Below are positions 26,121 to 34,779 of a stretch of 64,000 nt of DNA, one piece after another (the first letter of the stretch is position 1; every line of letters starts with the position of its first letter). Origin of the DNA: Fibrella rubiginis (GTDB lineage Bacteria; Bacteroidota; Bacteroidia; Cytophagales; Spirosomataceae); contig NZ_JAFMYV010000010.1 in NCBI RefSeq assembly GCF_017353185.1, positions 248,001 to 312,000 of the forward strand, given 5' to 3'. The notes below the pieces were generated by a model that did no database searches, had not been told where the DNA came from, and saw nothing but the letters and a program-made list of their open reading frames with translations. Both the position numbers and the translations under genes were made by a program.

Positions 26121-26199
26121 GTGGTGAGTGGTAAGTGCTAAGTGGTGAGTTGGCTGACGCAAAGCACTTACCACTTAGCACTTACCACTCACCACTCTT
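26119..26199. repeat. Heptad palindrome IR7
   Basis: Arms of about 31 bp with one mismatch. Words GTGGTGA, GTGGTAA, GTGCTAA, GTGGTGA, then a half core TTGGCTGACGC that lies in the loop without a partner. It overlaps the transketolase stop and ends 5 bp before the sigma-factor start. Confidence 0.88.
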
Positions 26200-26203
26200 A
26201 CAA

Positions 26204-26764
26204 ATGACTGACAAGGAATTACTCGAAAAATACCGCGATCCGTCGAGCCGGAATTATGCCTTCAATCTGCTGGTCAAAATGTATCAGCAGAAGATCTATT
26301 GGCATATCCGTAAGATGGTAATCGACCACGACGATGCCGACGACCTGGTGCAGGATACGTTTGTGAAGGTGTGGGCGAGCCTGGAACACTTTCGGGGTGA
26401 CAGTCAGTTGTATACGTGGATATATCGCATTGCTACCAACGAATGCCTTAACTTCCTAAATAAGAAACGTCGCCGCTTTTTTCTGCCCATCGGCGATGTA
26501 GAAGGAGAGTTAATGGAGAAGCTGGAAAGCAACTCCGATTACGTAACCAGTGGAGATGACCCCAGCGGTGAGGAGGTGCAACTGGCGCTACAAAAGGCTC
26601 TGCTGAAACTGCCCGACAAACAACGATTGGTGTTTAACATGAAATATTTCGACGACATGAAGTACGAAGAGATTTCAGAGATCACCGGCACGTCGGTGGG
26701 GGCGTTGAAGGCATCGTACCACCTGGCGGTTAAAAAAATAGAGGATTTTTTAACCAACCGTTAA
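26204..26764 (+). CDS. ECF-type RNA polymerase sigma factor
   Basis: 186-aa sigma-70 family member with only regions 2 and 4. Region 2 shows DDADDLVQDTFVKVWASLEHFRG (about 42-64) and TWIYRIATNECLNFL; region 4 shows LPDKQRLVFNMKYFDDMKYEEISEITGTSVGALKASYHLAVKKIE (about 134-178). The start at 26204 excludes palindrome-derived codons. The next gene is a single-pass protein that may be its anti-sigma factor, and the third gene a Spy-like protein, a common envelope-stress arrangement. Confidence 0.94.
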   Translation: MTDKELLEKYRDPSSRNYAFNLLVKMYQQKIYWHIRKMVIDHDDADDLVQDTFVKVWASLEHFRGDSQLYTWIYRIATNECLNFLNKKRRRFFLPIGDVEGELMEKLESNSDYVTSGDDPSGEEVQLALQKALLKLPDKQRLVFNMKYFDDMKYEEISEITGTSVGALKASYHLAVKKIEDFLTNR

Positions 26765-26794
26765 ACTTCGACATGGCCTGAACATCCAATAGTT

Positions 26795-27292
26795 ATGAAT
26801 ACGAAACCACCATTCCGGCTTGATGAACTAGACGCGGGGCACCCGTTGCGGCAGCATCCCTTTGAGGCAACAGGGCAGGGCGTACCTGAACATTATTTTG
26901 ATTCGCTGGCCTCGCGGGTGCAGGCTCGTATTGCCGATCAGCGTCGTCATGAAGAGGTGCATGCCGGTCCGTTGTTAAGCTGGTCGTGGGGACGCACCAT
27001 GGCAAGCCTGGCTGGAGCAGGCCTCGTAGCAGCATTGGTCTACGTGACATGGCCTCAGCGGCAGGATTCTATCGGGCGTGAAACGCTGAGTGGCGTAAGT
27101 GACGCGGCTATCGTGGCCTACCTCGACGAGCAGGGTCTTAATCCCGACGACCTGGCGACTACCCCTTCCGCCGACGCTTCGATGACCGACGATTCGACTA
27201 CGATTAAGTACCTTGAGTTGAAACCCGACGCTATCCGGCAGTACCTTGACATGCAAAATGTTGATCATGAACAGCTTACTACCGATTCATGA
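26795..27292 (+). CDS. Probable anti-sigma factor, single-pass membrane protein
   Basis: 165-aa protein with a polar N-terminal region (about 1-65), one membrane helix (about 70-86, MASLAGAGLVAALVYVTW) and an acidic C-terminal domain with two similar helices (SDAAIVAYLDEQGLNPDDL and KPDAIRQYLDMQNVDHEQL). The layout and its position 30 bp after an ECF sigma gene fit an anti-sigma factor. No ZAS zinc motif is present, so the assignment is by context. Confidence 0.7.
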   Translation: MNTKPPFRLDELDAGHPLRQHPFEATGQGVPEHYFDSLASRVQARIADQRRHEEVHAGPLLSWSWGRTMASLAGAGLVAALVYVTWPQRQDSIGRETLSGVSDAAIVAYLDEQGLNPDDLATTPSADASMTDDSTTIKYLELKPDAIRQYLDMQNVDHEQLTTDS

Positions 27293-27315
27293 GCTAATTT
27301 TTACAACCTACACTT

Positions 27316-27753
27316 ATGAAGCATCTATTAGTTAGCCTATTGCTGCTGACCACTTTATCGACGGGGCGCGTGTTTGCTCAAAACGACAACCAGCGAATTG
27401 AGTCGGCAAAGATTGGGTATATCACCAACCGGCTGAACCTAACCACCGAACAGGCTCCCCAGTTTTGGGCTATTTATAACGACTACAACGGCAAGAAGAA
27501 GGAGCTGAATCGGAAAATTCGCCAGTTGATGGGCGAAAATTCGAAGCAGGGAGCTGTAAACCTAAATGATTCTGATGTACTTGGTAAGCTAAAGGACATC
27601 AATGGGTTAAAGCAGAAAATCGGTGAACTTGATGATGAGTATATGTCCCGTTTTCTGAAAGTGATAAGCCCCACGCAACTACAGGAACTCTACAAAGCCG
27701 AGCGTGACTTCAATCGCCGATTGCTGGAGAAGCTCAATACCAATCAGGATTGA
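27316..27753 (+). CDS. Periplasmic Spy/CpxP-like protein
   Basis: 145-aa exported protein with a signal peptide (about 1-21, ending VFA|Q). The mature part is all-helical and charged, with the LTXXQ-like segment LNLTTEQAPQFWAIYNDY (about 42-59). Such proteins act as periplasmic chaperones or metal/stress sensors. Third gene of the sigma operon, 23 bp after the probable anti-sigma gene. Confidence 0.8.
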   Translation: MKHLLVSLLLLTTLSTGRVFAQNDNQRIESAKIGYITNRLNLTTEQAPQFWAIYNDYNGKKKELNRKIRQLMGENSKQGAVNLNDSDVLGKLKDINGLKQKIGELDDEYMSRFLKVISPTQLQELYKAERDFNRRLLEKLNTNQD

Positions 27754-27756
27754 GGA

Positions 27757-27856
27757 AGGGGTTCAACGTTTAAAGTCTAACGTTTAATGTTGCTTCGCGC
27801 ACCACCCAACTGAGTGCGGAGCAACGTTAAACGTTAGACTTTAAACATTAAACCCC
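27757..27856. repeat. Heptad palindrome IR8
   Basis: Nearly perfect arms of about 41 bp. Left words GTTCAAC, GTTTAAA, GTCTAAC, GTTTAAT; the right arm read on the other strand gives GTTTAAT, GTTTAAA, GTCTAAC, GTTTAAC. Whole words differ between arms while the phase is kept. Core TTGCTTCGC/TTGCTCCGC. Followed by T6; lies between the convergent Spy-like and coxE genes. Confidence 0.9.
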
Positions 27857-27861
27857 TTTTT

Positions 27862-28983
27862 TCACAACCACTTTCCCAACGCTCGCAAACTCGCCACGTT
27901 ATGTACGGCGGCGAAGCCATCGAGTAGAGGCATAGCGGCCTGCATAGCGGCGGTTGTTGGCTGAAAGGTAGGACTACCGGCAAGGGGATTCAACCAGATC
28001 AACTTTTTGGCTTTAGCCTTGATGCGTATCAGGCTGTCGGTTAGGCGTTGCGGATCATCGGTATCCCAGCCGTCGCTCAGAATAAGCACGAGCGTATGGT
28101 TGTTTACCAGCGCTAGGTGCTCATCCACAAATTGTTCCAGTGAGGCTCCAATGCGGGTGCCACCACCCCAGCCCGGCGCGGTGTCGGCCACGTGCTGCAG
28201 GGCATCGGCAAAGGGGCGGCTTTTCAGTGCCGATGTAATGCGGTGCAGTTCGGTACTGAACACAAACGTGTCGATGCGCCGATACACTGACTGGAACGCG
28301 TACATAAACTGGATCAAAAACGTACTGTACAAATCCATCGACTGGCTCACATCGGCCAGAATGACTACGTTAAGGCGGTTTTTTTGCGGCTTCTGATAGG
28401 CTAAGTCAATCAACTCGCCCCCCCGTCTGAGGTTCTTGCGGAGGGTACGGGGCAGGTCGAACTGGTGAGACGACGTGGTTTTTCGGTGACGGCGGTTAGC
28501 GCGGCGGGCCAGCGTAAGCGATAGTTCGCGGATGTATTGCATCACCGCCTGTAGGTCGTCGGCGCTGATGGTGGCGAAGTCCCGCTGCGACAGGTTCTGT
28601 TGCGTGGAATAAGTGATGAGACTGGTTTCTTCGGTGGGTTTGTTGCCGTAGAGCCACGATTTCAACTGGTTAAAATCAGGACCCTGCTTAGGTTGATTCC
28701 GCTGCTTCTGCTTCGGATCATCCTTCCGTTTTGAATCAACGGCCTTTTCCAATTCTTTCCAGTACTGCGCAAACAACTCATCGAAGGCGTCCATATCCGA
28801 TGCTCGTCGACACAGCACCGTCCGCAGCGCCAGCCGAAACCCTTCCCGATCACCCATGTCGATACTCGCCAACGCCAGTAACGCTGAAGCTTCTTCATCC
28901 GGCCCAACGCCCATCCCATTCGCCCGCAAAAACCGACAAAACGCCACGATATTATGGGAAAGAGATGTGCGGCGGGTGATCAT
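27862..28983 (-). CDS. coxE: CoxE-like VWA domain protein
   Basis: 373-aa protein with a von Willebrand A domain whose MIDAS motif is DVSQS (about 209-213) within VVILADVSQSMDLYS, plus a later LILSDGWDTDD segment (about 308-318). CoxE works with the MoxR-type ATPase CoxD in maturation of molybdenum hydroxylases, where the pair helps insert sulfur/copper into the active site in the best-studied case. Here it is separated from coxD by a toxin-antitoxin locus and a J-domain gene. IR8 follows its stop. Confidence 0.9.
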   Translation of the reverse strand: MITRRTSLSHNIVAFCRFLRANGMGVGPDEEASALLALASIDMGDREGFRLALRTVLCRRASDMDAFDELFAQYWKELEKAVDSKRKDDPKQKQRNQPKQGPDFNQLKSWLYGNKPTEETSLITYSTQQNLSQRDFATISADDLQAVMQYIRELSLTLARRANRRHRKTTSSHQFDLPRTLRKNLRRGGELIDLAYQKPQKNRLNVVILADVSQSMDLYSTFLIQFMYAFQSVYRRIDTFVFSTELHRITSALKSRPFADALQHVADTAPGWGGGTRIGASLEQFVDEHLALVNNHTLVLILSDGWDTDDPQRLTDSLIRIKAKAKKLIWLNPLAGSPTFQPTTAAMQAAMPLLDGFAAVHNVASLRALGKWL

Positions 28984-29037
28984 AAATTAATTATTCAGGC
29001 TTAATTTTTGAATTTTTTAGTGTGGGTTTACATCTTT

Positions 29038-29721
29038 TCATTGAAGGGCATGAATTATTATTATGAATAACATAAGAGCACCAATAGCATAGAGAATCCA
29101 TAACATCTTATCATTGGCTTCTTCAATGTATTGTGATTCTTTCGCTTTGTTAGGAATACTGTCCACTCTCGGCTCATTTTCTATTTTATTTTTAAAATAC
29201 TGATATAATTTTTCGTAAGTTTCATTCTTTAAATTTACCACAGACCGTATATATCTATTAATTGCTGAGTTTTCAGCAGTTAACTCTACAGTGAGCAAAG
29301 GGTTTTGAAAATCTTTAATCTTGTATGTTTTCTGGCCAATCGGTGGAACAGGTCCGAACGGCTTCAGGCTAACTTTATCGGCGTTGATAGTCTTCCAGCT
29401 AAACGTTATTTCCTCGTCATATTCAAATGAAGCTTTACTTGCTCTAAAAAACTCTATTTCTGGTGTGAAATTGCTCCCCTGCCCAGCATAAACCTGTTTT
29501 ATGTTGGTATACCTGCTTCGTTCGCTATCGTATTTAGCCCGTTTTGATGGATTGATCAAGGTTTCATAAGCCGCCTGTATTTCTTTAAATCGCTCACTGA
29601 AGAACTCATCACCCTCATTCTTATCAGGATGAAATTTCATTGACAACTTTTTGTGTGCTTTCTTAATTTCTTCGACAGAAGAATCTGAGTGCACACCCAG
29701 AATATAATAAAAATCTTTCAT
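29038..29721 (-). CDS. Membrane-anchored J-domain protein
   Basis: 227-aa protein. A canonical J domain at the N-terminus (about 3-65) contains the HPD motif in MKFHPDKNEG, which stimulates DnaK ATPase. The middle part is a predicted beta-rich domain (about 85-165) and a single C-terminal membrane helix (about 205-224) anchors it. No zinc-finger or DnaJ C-domain. The gene is AT-rich relative to its neighbours and lies in the segment that splits the cox operon, so it was probably acquired. Confidence 0.85.
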   Translation of the reverse strand: MKDFYYILGVHSDSSVEEIKKAHKKLSMKFHPDKNEGDEFFSERFKEIQAAYETLINPSKRAKYDSERSRYTNIKQVYAGQGSNFTPEIEFFRASKASFEYDEEITFSWKTINADKVSLKPFGPVPPIGQKTYKIKDFQNPLLTVELTAENSAINRYIRSVVNLKNETYEKLYQYFKNKIENEPRVDSIPNKAKESQYIEEANDKMLWILYAIGALMLFIIIIHALQ

Positions 29722-29736
29722 TTGACTTATTAATAA

Positions 29737-30132
29737 TTACGATCTCTCGAGGAGATCTAGTAATTGAATATGCTCAAAATGTTTTCTATTTAGCGTATCT
29801 AGTGTTAGCTTATTCGCAACTGCTATTGCTGCAATAAACAGATCAGCCGTGTCGATTGATTTACGCAGCTTCTTTAAGTCGTTTCTTATTTGCACAGCCA
29901 CACGAGCAGCGTTGCTATCAAATGATAAAATATCAAACTCTGAAAACAAATTTGTCCAGTATCGTTGTTGATCTGGTGTGGCTCCGCTGAAAATCTCAAA
30001 TTAGGTCACTGTTGAAACTGCCAATCTATCGTACTGTGCTGCTAGCCTGACTAATCTTGAATTGGCCTTGTCCGTTTTTCGAAAATGATCAATCAGCAGT
30101 CCGGTATCAATCATTAGGATCTTGTCCGCCAT
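29737..30132 (-). pseudogene. PIN-domain (VapC-type) toxin with in-frame stop
   Basis: Read from ATG at 30132 the frame encodes a PIN-domain RNase of about 131 codons: MIDTGLLIDHFRK near the start (first catalytic Asp), a central FEIFSGATPDQQRY block and a C-terminal DTADLFIAAIAVANKLTLDTLNRKHF block with the later acidic residues. A TAA at 30001-30003 interrupts it just before FEIFSG. A downstream start at 29949 could give only the last 70 residues, which lack the first catalytic Asp. The toxin is therefore probably dead. Its start overlaps the antitoxin gene. Confidence 0.8.
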
Positions 30133-30344
30133 TGGTTGATAGATTGTCTGGTTTCTTCCAACGTTGTAAGCTGTTCGTCGGTCAGCGTAGGGCCGGTTAA
30201 CAGGAGGTTGGTTAGCTTATTGTCCCTAGCGTTGGGCTGAGATTCCGTCGATAATTCGTTTTGGAGCATAGCTTTCTCCGCTGGACTGAGTTGCCTGACA
30301 AGAATGAGCAACTCCTGAAAAGGGATATTCAATTTGATTTCCAT
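30114..30344 (-). CDS. Antitoxin of the disrupted PIN-toxin locus
   Basis: 76-aa protein whose 3' end overlaps the PIN pseudogene by 19 bp. The sequence MEIKLNIPFQELLILVRQLSPAEKAMLQNEL is typical of small Bacteroidota antitoxins paired with PIN toxins. With the toxin interrupted it may persist as a relic. Confidence 0.75.
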   Translation of the reverse strand: MEIKLNIPFQELLILVRQLSPAEKAMLQNELSTESQPNARDNKLTNLLLTGPTLTDEQLTTLEETRQSINQWRTRS

Positions 30345-30410
30345 AGCTTATCATCAAGATTATACAGGCGTTTAATCTGCTAAGGCAGATGGTATATAAA
30401 CATACAAATT

Positions 30411-31367
30411 TCACAAACTGTCCCACTTCGAGACGATGCCTGTTTTGTCGTATAGTTCGCTGAGGGAGAGCTGCACGTGGCGGACGTCTTTCCAGTCTTT
30501 GAGGATTACGCCGAGGGTTTGTTCGATGATGTCTTTCTCGAGGTGATCAATGTGGAGGGCGGCGAGGGCCATTGCCCAGTCGAGAGTTTCGGCGATACCG
30601 GGTGTTTTTTCAAGGCGTAACGGGCGCAGTGCCTGCATAAAGAGGCAAATTTGTTTGGCCAGGGTGGTGTCGATATCGGGGACTTTAGCCAGCACAATGG
30701 CCAGTTCTTTATCGTAGTCTGGGTAGTCTATGTAGAGGTAGAGGCAGCGACGACGCAGGGCCTCCGACAGTTCGCGGACGCGGTTGCCCGTTACTACTAC
30801 ATACGGAATGTGTGTGGCCTGGATGGTGCCAATTTCGGGAATCGTGATTTGCCAGTCGGACAGGACTTCTAGCAGGAAACTTTCAAACTCTTCGTCGGCG
30901 CGGTCAATCTCGTCGATCAGCAGAACGGGCGATTTATGATGCGTAATGGCTTGGAGCAGAGGCCGTTTTAGGAGAAATTTATCAGAGAAAAGGGTTTCCT
31001 CGTAGTGTGTGTTAATGCCAGCGATGCTATCAGACTGACCGCCCGCCTTAGTGATGGCATCGCTGGCATTAACACGCTCACCAATCTCCAGCATTTTCAA
31101 GTGCAGGAGTTGCCGTTGGTAATTCCATTCGTAGAGGGCGTGGCTAGCGTCAAGACCTTCGTAGCCTTGCAGCCGAATCAGGTCCGTATTGAGGGCCAGC
31201 GCCATCACTTTGGCAATCTCGGTTTTACCCACACCGGCAGGGCCTTCGATGAGTAGCGGTTTTTTGAGTTGCAGGGCCAGAAACACCGACATTACCACCT
31301 GTGGGTCCGTCTGGTAGCCTTGATTTTCGAGTAACGCCTGAATGGATTCGCGGGTGTGTTGGATCAT
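30411..31367 (-). CDS. coxD: MoxR-family AAA+ ATPase (CoxD-like)
   Basis: 318-aa AAA+ ATPase. Walker A is GPAGVGKTE (about 41-49), Walker B is PVLLIDEIDRAD (about 147-158), and sensor 1 is VVTGNRVRELSEALRRRC (about 191-208). Family knowledge: CoxD remodels a VWA partner (CoxE) in activating CODH-type molybdenum hydroxylases. It follows the FAD-subunit gene in the same direction across palindrome IR9; its expected partner coxE is displaced by about 1.4 kb of inserted genes. Confidence 0.92.
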   Translation of the reverse strand: MIQHTRESIQALLENQGYQTDPQVVMSVFLALQLKKPLLIEGPAGVGKTEIAKVMALALNTDLIRLQGYEGLDASHALYEWNYQRQLLHLKMLEIGERVNASDAITKAGGQSDSIAGINTHYEETLFSDKFLLKRPLLQAITHHKSPVLLIDEIDRADEEFESFLLEVLSDWQITIPEIGTIQATHIPYVVVTGNRVRELSEALRRRCLYLYIDYPDYDKELAIVLAKVPDIDTTLAKQICLFMQALRPLRLEKTPGIAETLDWAMALAALHIDHLEKDIIEQTLGVILKDWKDVRHVQLSLSELYDKTGIVSKWDSL

Positions 31368-31370
31368 GAA

Positions 31371-31488
31371 AGGGTTGTTTGTCTGTTTGTGGGTTTGTCT
31401 GTTTGGTTGTTAACCAACGTTTTATTTCGTCAATTAATAATGACACAGACAACCAACAAACAGATCAACGAACAAACAGACAAACCTT
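31371..31488. repeat. Palindrome IR9, imperfect
   Basis: Imperfect inverted repeat made of GTTTGTC/TGTTTGT words, right side followed by T6. It lacks the TTGCT-CGC core. It fills the gap between the FAD-subunit stop and the coxD start. Confidence 0.75.
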
Positions 31489-31490
31489 TT

Positions 31491-32291
31491 TTACGCTACC
31501 GCCGCCAGCGCCCGGTTTAAATACACGTTGGCCAGGTGCTTGCGGTATTCTTCAGAGGCATAATGATCAGACAGGATGGACATGCCTGCGGCGGCTTCGG
31601 CGGGTTGGCCGCTGCTAAGTTGCTCTTCGGCCTTTTTGTCGCGGAAGGGAGCCTCCGATACGCCCGAAAAGGCTACGCGCAGCTTACCATCGGCGCTTTT
31701 CACAACGGCACAGCCTACAATGGCGTAGCGCGAGGCGGGCTGCGAAAACTTCTGGTAGGTCATTTTGGCCCCGTCGTGGAGTGGCACCCGAATCTGGGTA
31801 ATCAGCTCATTTTCATGCAACGCCGTGCTGAACAGACCCGTAAAAAACTGCTCTGCCTTTACTTTACGGGTGCCCGATGGCCCCTGCATGACAATGGTGG
31901 CGTCGGCGGCGATGATCATGGCGGGCCAGTCGGCGGAGGGGTCAGCGTGGGCAATGGACCCACCAATGGTACCCCGGTTGCGCACCGACGGGTCGCCGAT
32001 TTGGCTCGCGCCCGTGGCAAACATGGGCAGGTGCTTTTTGACCAGGTCCGAAGCGGCTATGGCCCCGTGGGTAACACCCGCGCCGATCACGAGTTCGCTG
32101 CCATCGACAGAGATACCTTTGAGTTCAGGCAAGCGACCTACGTCAACAAGCACGTCGGGCGCGTTGAGGCGCAGTTTCATGGTCGGAATCAGGCTGTGGC
32201 CGCCGCTGAGGGCTTTACCACCATCGGCCAGCATACCGACTGCATCGGCTACGCTGCTGGCGCGTTTATATTGGAAAGGGTAGGTTATCAA
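31491..32291 (-). CDS. coxM: FAD-binding subunit of CODH-type molybdenum hydroxylase
   Basis: 266-aa medium subunit (FAD_binding_5 plus CO_deh_flav_C). The FAD contacts are in GGHSLIPTMKLR (about 34-45) and IGDPSVRNRGTIGGSIAHADPSADWPA (about 101-127). It passes electrons from the 2Fe-2S subunit to an acceptor. The only start that fits the family N-terminus is TTG at 32291 (then ITYPFQYKRA); there is an in-frame stop three codons upstream and palindrome IR10 begins right there, so the element may have displaced the original start region. Confidence 0.9.
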   Translation of the reverse strand: MITYPFQYKRASSVADAVGMLADGGKALSGGHSLIPTMKLRLNAPDVLVDVGRLPELKGISVDGSELVIGAGVTHGAIAASDLVKKHLPMFATGASQIGDPSVRNRGTIGGSIAHADPSADWPAMIIAADATIVMQGPSGTRKVKAEQFFTGLFSTALHENELITQIRVPLHDGAKMTYQKFSQPASRYAIVGCAVVKSADGKLRVAFSGVSEAPFRDKKAEEQLSSGQPAEAAAGMSILSDHYASEEYRKHLANVYLNRALAAVA

Positions 32292-32294
32292 GGG

Positions 32295-32384
32295 GATTTA
32301 ACGTTTAAGGTTTAACGTCTAAAGTTGCTCCGCATGGGTGAGTCCGAATGCGAAGCAACTTTAGACCTTGAACATTGGACATGT
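32295..32384. repeat. Heptad palindrome IR10
   Basis: Imperfect arms. Left words ATTTAAC, GTTTAAG, GTTTAAC, GTCTAAA; right arm on the other strand GTTACAT, GTCCAAT, GTTCAAG, GTCTAAA. Core TTGCTCCGC/TTGCTTCGC. The 16-nt loop (32334-32349) is the reverse complement of the IR3 loop with one difference. Confidence 0.88.
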
Positions 32385-32387
32385 AAC

Positions 32388-34763
32388 TCAGTTATTCATT
32401 GCCCGCCACACACGCTCTGGTGTCATGGGCATGAGGATGTCTTTCACCTGGTGACCGCCGCTCCAGAGGGCGTCGATGACGGCGTTGACTACGGCGGGGG
32501 TAGAACCGATGGCCCCGGCCTCACCGGCCCCTTTCACACCCAGCGGATTGTGGGGGCAGGGCGTGGTGCGGCGGTCGGTCTCAAACAGGGGCAGGTCGTC
32601 GGCGCGGGGCATGCAATAGTCCATGTAGGTGCCGTTGGTGAGCTGCGCGTTTTCGTCGTAGATCGTGCCCTCGAACATGGCCTGCCCGATACCCTGCGCC
32701 AGTCCGCCGTGAATCTGCCCGTCAACAATCATGGGGTTGATCACGTTGCCCACGTCATCTACGGCAATCATGCGTTTCAGCGTTGTTTTGCCCGTTTCCT
32801 TATCCACTTCCACCACCGCAATGTGGCAGCCGAAGGGATACGTAAAGTTGGCGGGGTCATAGAAGCTGGAGAAATCGAGGCCGGGTTCGAGGCCGGCGGG
32901 GTATACGTGCGGTACGTAGGCAGTGAGGGCCACGTCGCCGAAACCGATAGACTTGTCGGTGCCTTTTACGGTCCATTTACCTTCATCATAGGTCAGGTCA
33001 CCTTCGGCGCATTCCAGTTTATGGGCGGCGATCTTGGCACCTTTTTCCAGCACTTTGTCAATGCTTTTCATAATGGCCGAACCGCCCACTGCCAGCGAAC
33101 GTGAGCCGTAGGTGCCCATGCCAAACGCGACCGTGTCGGAGTCGCCGTGAACGAGTTCAACGTCTTCCATCGGAATGCCCAGCTTGTCGGCCACGACCTG
33201 CACAAAGGTGGTCTCGTGTCCCTGCCCATGCGAGTGTGAGCCAGTGAATACGCTCACCTTGCCCGTGGGCTGGACCCGTACCTGCGCTGACTCATACAGA
33301 CCGGCGCGGGCACCCAGCGCACCCACCACCGCTGAGGGGGCAATACCGCAGGCTTCTACGTAGGTGGAGAAGCCCACGCCAAGCAATTTGTTGGTTTTAG
33401 CGGCTTCCTGCTGCGCCGCGCGGAAATCATTGTAGCCTAACATCTCCAGGCCGCGTTCCAGCACGGGGGCATAGTCGCCGGAGTCGTATTGTAAGGCCAC
33501 CTGCGTTTGGTAGCCCGGCTCGTTTACCCCGTCGAATTTGGGAATGAAGTTTTTGAAGCGCAGTTCGGCGGGGTCCATGCCCATTTCGAGCGCGGCGAGG
33601 TCCATGAGGCGCTCCAGCAGGTACGTCGCTTCGGGCCGACCAGCACCGCGGTAGGCATCAACGGCAACCGTGTGCGTGAAGACGCAGGTCATGTCGATGT
33701 TGATTTTCGGCGTCACGTACAGGCCCTGTAACAGCGTGCCATGCAGATAGGTAGGCACTGCCGGGGCAAAGGTTGACAGGTAGGCGCCCATGTTGGCCAC
33801 GGTTTTGATCCGCAGGCCCATCACGTTGCCGTCGGCGTCGAAACCCATTTCGGCTTTGGTCACGTGGTCGCGGCCGTGAGCATCCAGCAGGAACGCCTCT
33901 GACCGGTCGGAGGTCCACTTTACGGGCTGACCGATCTGTTTTGAGGCCCAGGTTACCAAGGCCTCTTCCGTATAGTGGTAGATTTTCGACCCAAAACCGC
34001 CCCCCACATCGGGGCCCACTACGCGTACTTTGTGTTCGGGGATGCCCAGCACGAAAGCGCACATGAGCAGCCGAATCAGGTGCGGGTTCTGCGTTGAGGT
34101 GTAGAGCGTGTACTTGTCGGCCATCTCGTCGTAGGCACCGATGTAAGCCCGTGGCTCCATCGCGTTGGGTACAACCCGCTGATTGACAAACTCCAACGTA
34201 GTCACGTGCGCGGCAGCGGCCATGGCGGCGTCTACTTCCTCAATGGGGTTGCCCAGCGACCAGTCGAACGCCGTGTTATCGGGAAACTGCTCGTGCACTT
34301 TGGGTGCGCCGGGTTTAAGGGCCTCGGCGGGATTGGCTACCGCGGGTAGTTCGTCCCACTCCACCATCACGCTTTCGGCAGCGTCGGTGGCGATGGCTTT
34401 GGTTTCGGCAATGACAATGGCTACGGCATCACCGGCATGTTTGGCGGTGCTGCCCGTAGGGATCAGCATGGGGTGCTTGGGTTCGCGCATGGTCTCGCCA
34501 TTGCGGAAATTCACCTGCCAGCCGCAGGGAACCCCGTTGATGTCGGCCACATCGTCGCCGGTATAAATGGCGATTACGCCGGGCATTGCTTTCGCCTCGG
34601 TCATGTCGATACTTACCACGCGGGCGTGGGCGTAGGGGCTGCGGACAAAGTGGGCATGGAGCATGCCGGGCAGCACAATATCGTCGGTATAACGGCCTTT
34701 TCCGGTGATAAAACGCTTGTCTTCAACGCGCTTTATAGACTGGCCAATGAATTTGTTGCTCAT
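32388..34763 (-). CDS. coxL: Molybdopterin-binding large subunit, xanthine dehydrogenase/CODH family
   Basis: 791-aa catalytic subunit that should bind molybdopterin cytosine dinucleotide and hydroxylate a small substrate. The N-terminal a/b hammerhead starts near IGQSIKRVEDKRFITGKGRYTDD. The active-site loop is AYRGAGRPE (about 378-386), the form II signature; the true form I CO dehydrogenase loop AYxCSFR is absent. The GVKGAGEAGAIGS motif near the C-terminus contains the essential Glu. CO oxidation should therefore not be assumed. Flanked by IR10 and IR11 within the operon. Confidence 0.93.
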   Translation of the reverse strand: MSNKFIGQSIKRVEDKRFITGKGRYTDDIVLPGMLHAHFVRSPYAHARVVSIDMTEAKAMPGVIAIYTGDDVADINGVPCGWQVNFRNGETMREPKHPMLIPTGSTAKHAGDAVAIVIAETKAIATDAAESVMVEWDELPAVANPAEALKPGAPKVHEQFPDNTAFDWSLGNPIEEVDAAMAAAAHVTTLEFVNQRVVPNAMEPRAYIGAYDEMADKYTLYTSTQNPHLIRLLMCAFVLGIPEHKVRVVGPDVGGGFGSKIYHYTEEALVTWASKQIGQPVKWTSDRSEAFLLDAHGRDHVTKAEMGFDADGNVMGLRIKTVANMGAYLSTFAPAVPTYLHGTLLQGLYVTPKINIDMTCVFTHTVAVDAYRGAGRPEATYLLERLMDLAALEMGMDPAELRFKNFIPKFDGVNEPGYQTQVALQYDSGDYAPVLERGLEMLGYNDFRAAQQEAAKTNKLLGVGFSTYVEACGIAPSAVVGALGARAGLYESAQVRVQPTGKVSVFTGSHSHGQGHETTFVQVVADKLGIPMEDVELVHGDSDTVAFGMGTYGSRSLAVGGSAIMKSIDKVLEKGAKIAAHKLECAEGDLTYDEGKWTVKGTDKSIGFGDVALTAYVPHVYPAGLEPGLDFSSFYDPANFTYPFGCHIAVVEVDKETGKTTLKRMIAVDDVGNVINPMIVDGQIHGGLAQGIGQAMFEGTIYDENAQLTNGTYMDYCMPRADDLPLFETDRRTTPCPHNPLGVKGAGEAGAIGSTPAVVNAVIDALWSGGHQVKDILMPMTPERVWRAMNN

Positions 34764-34779
34764 TTTTTGAAGGAAGAGG

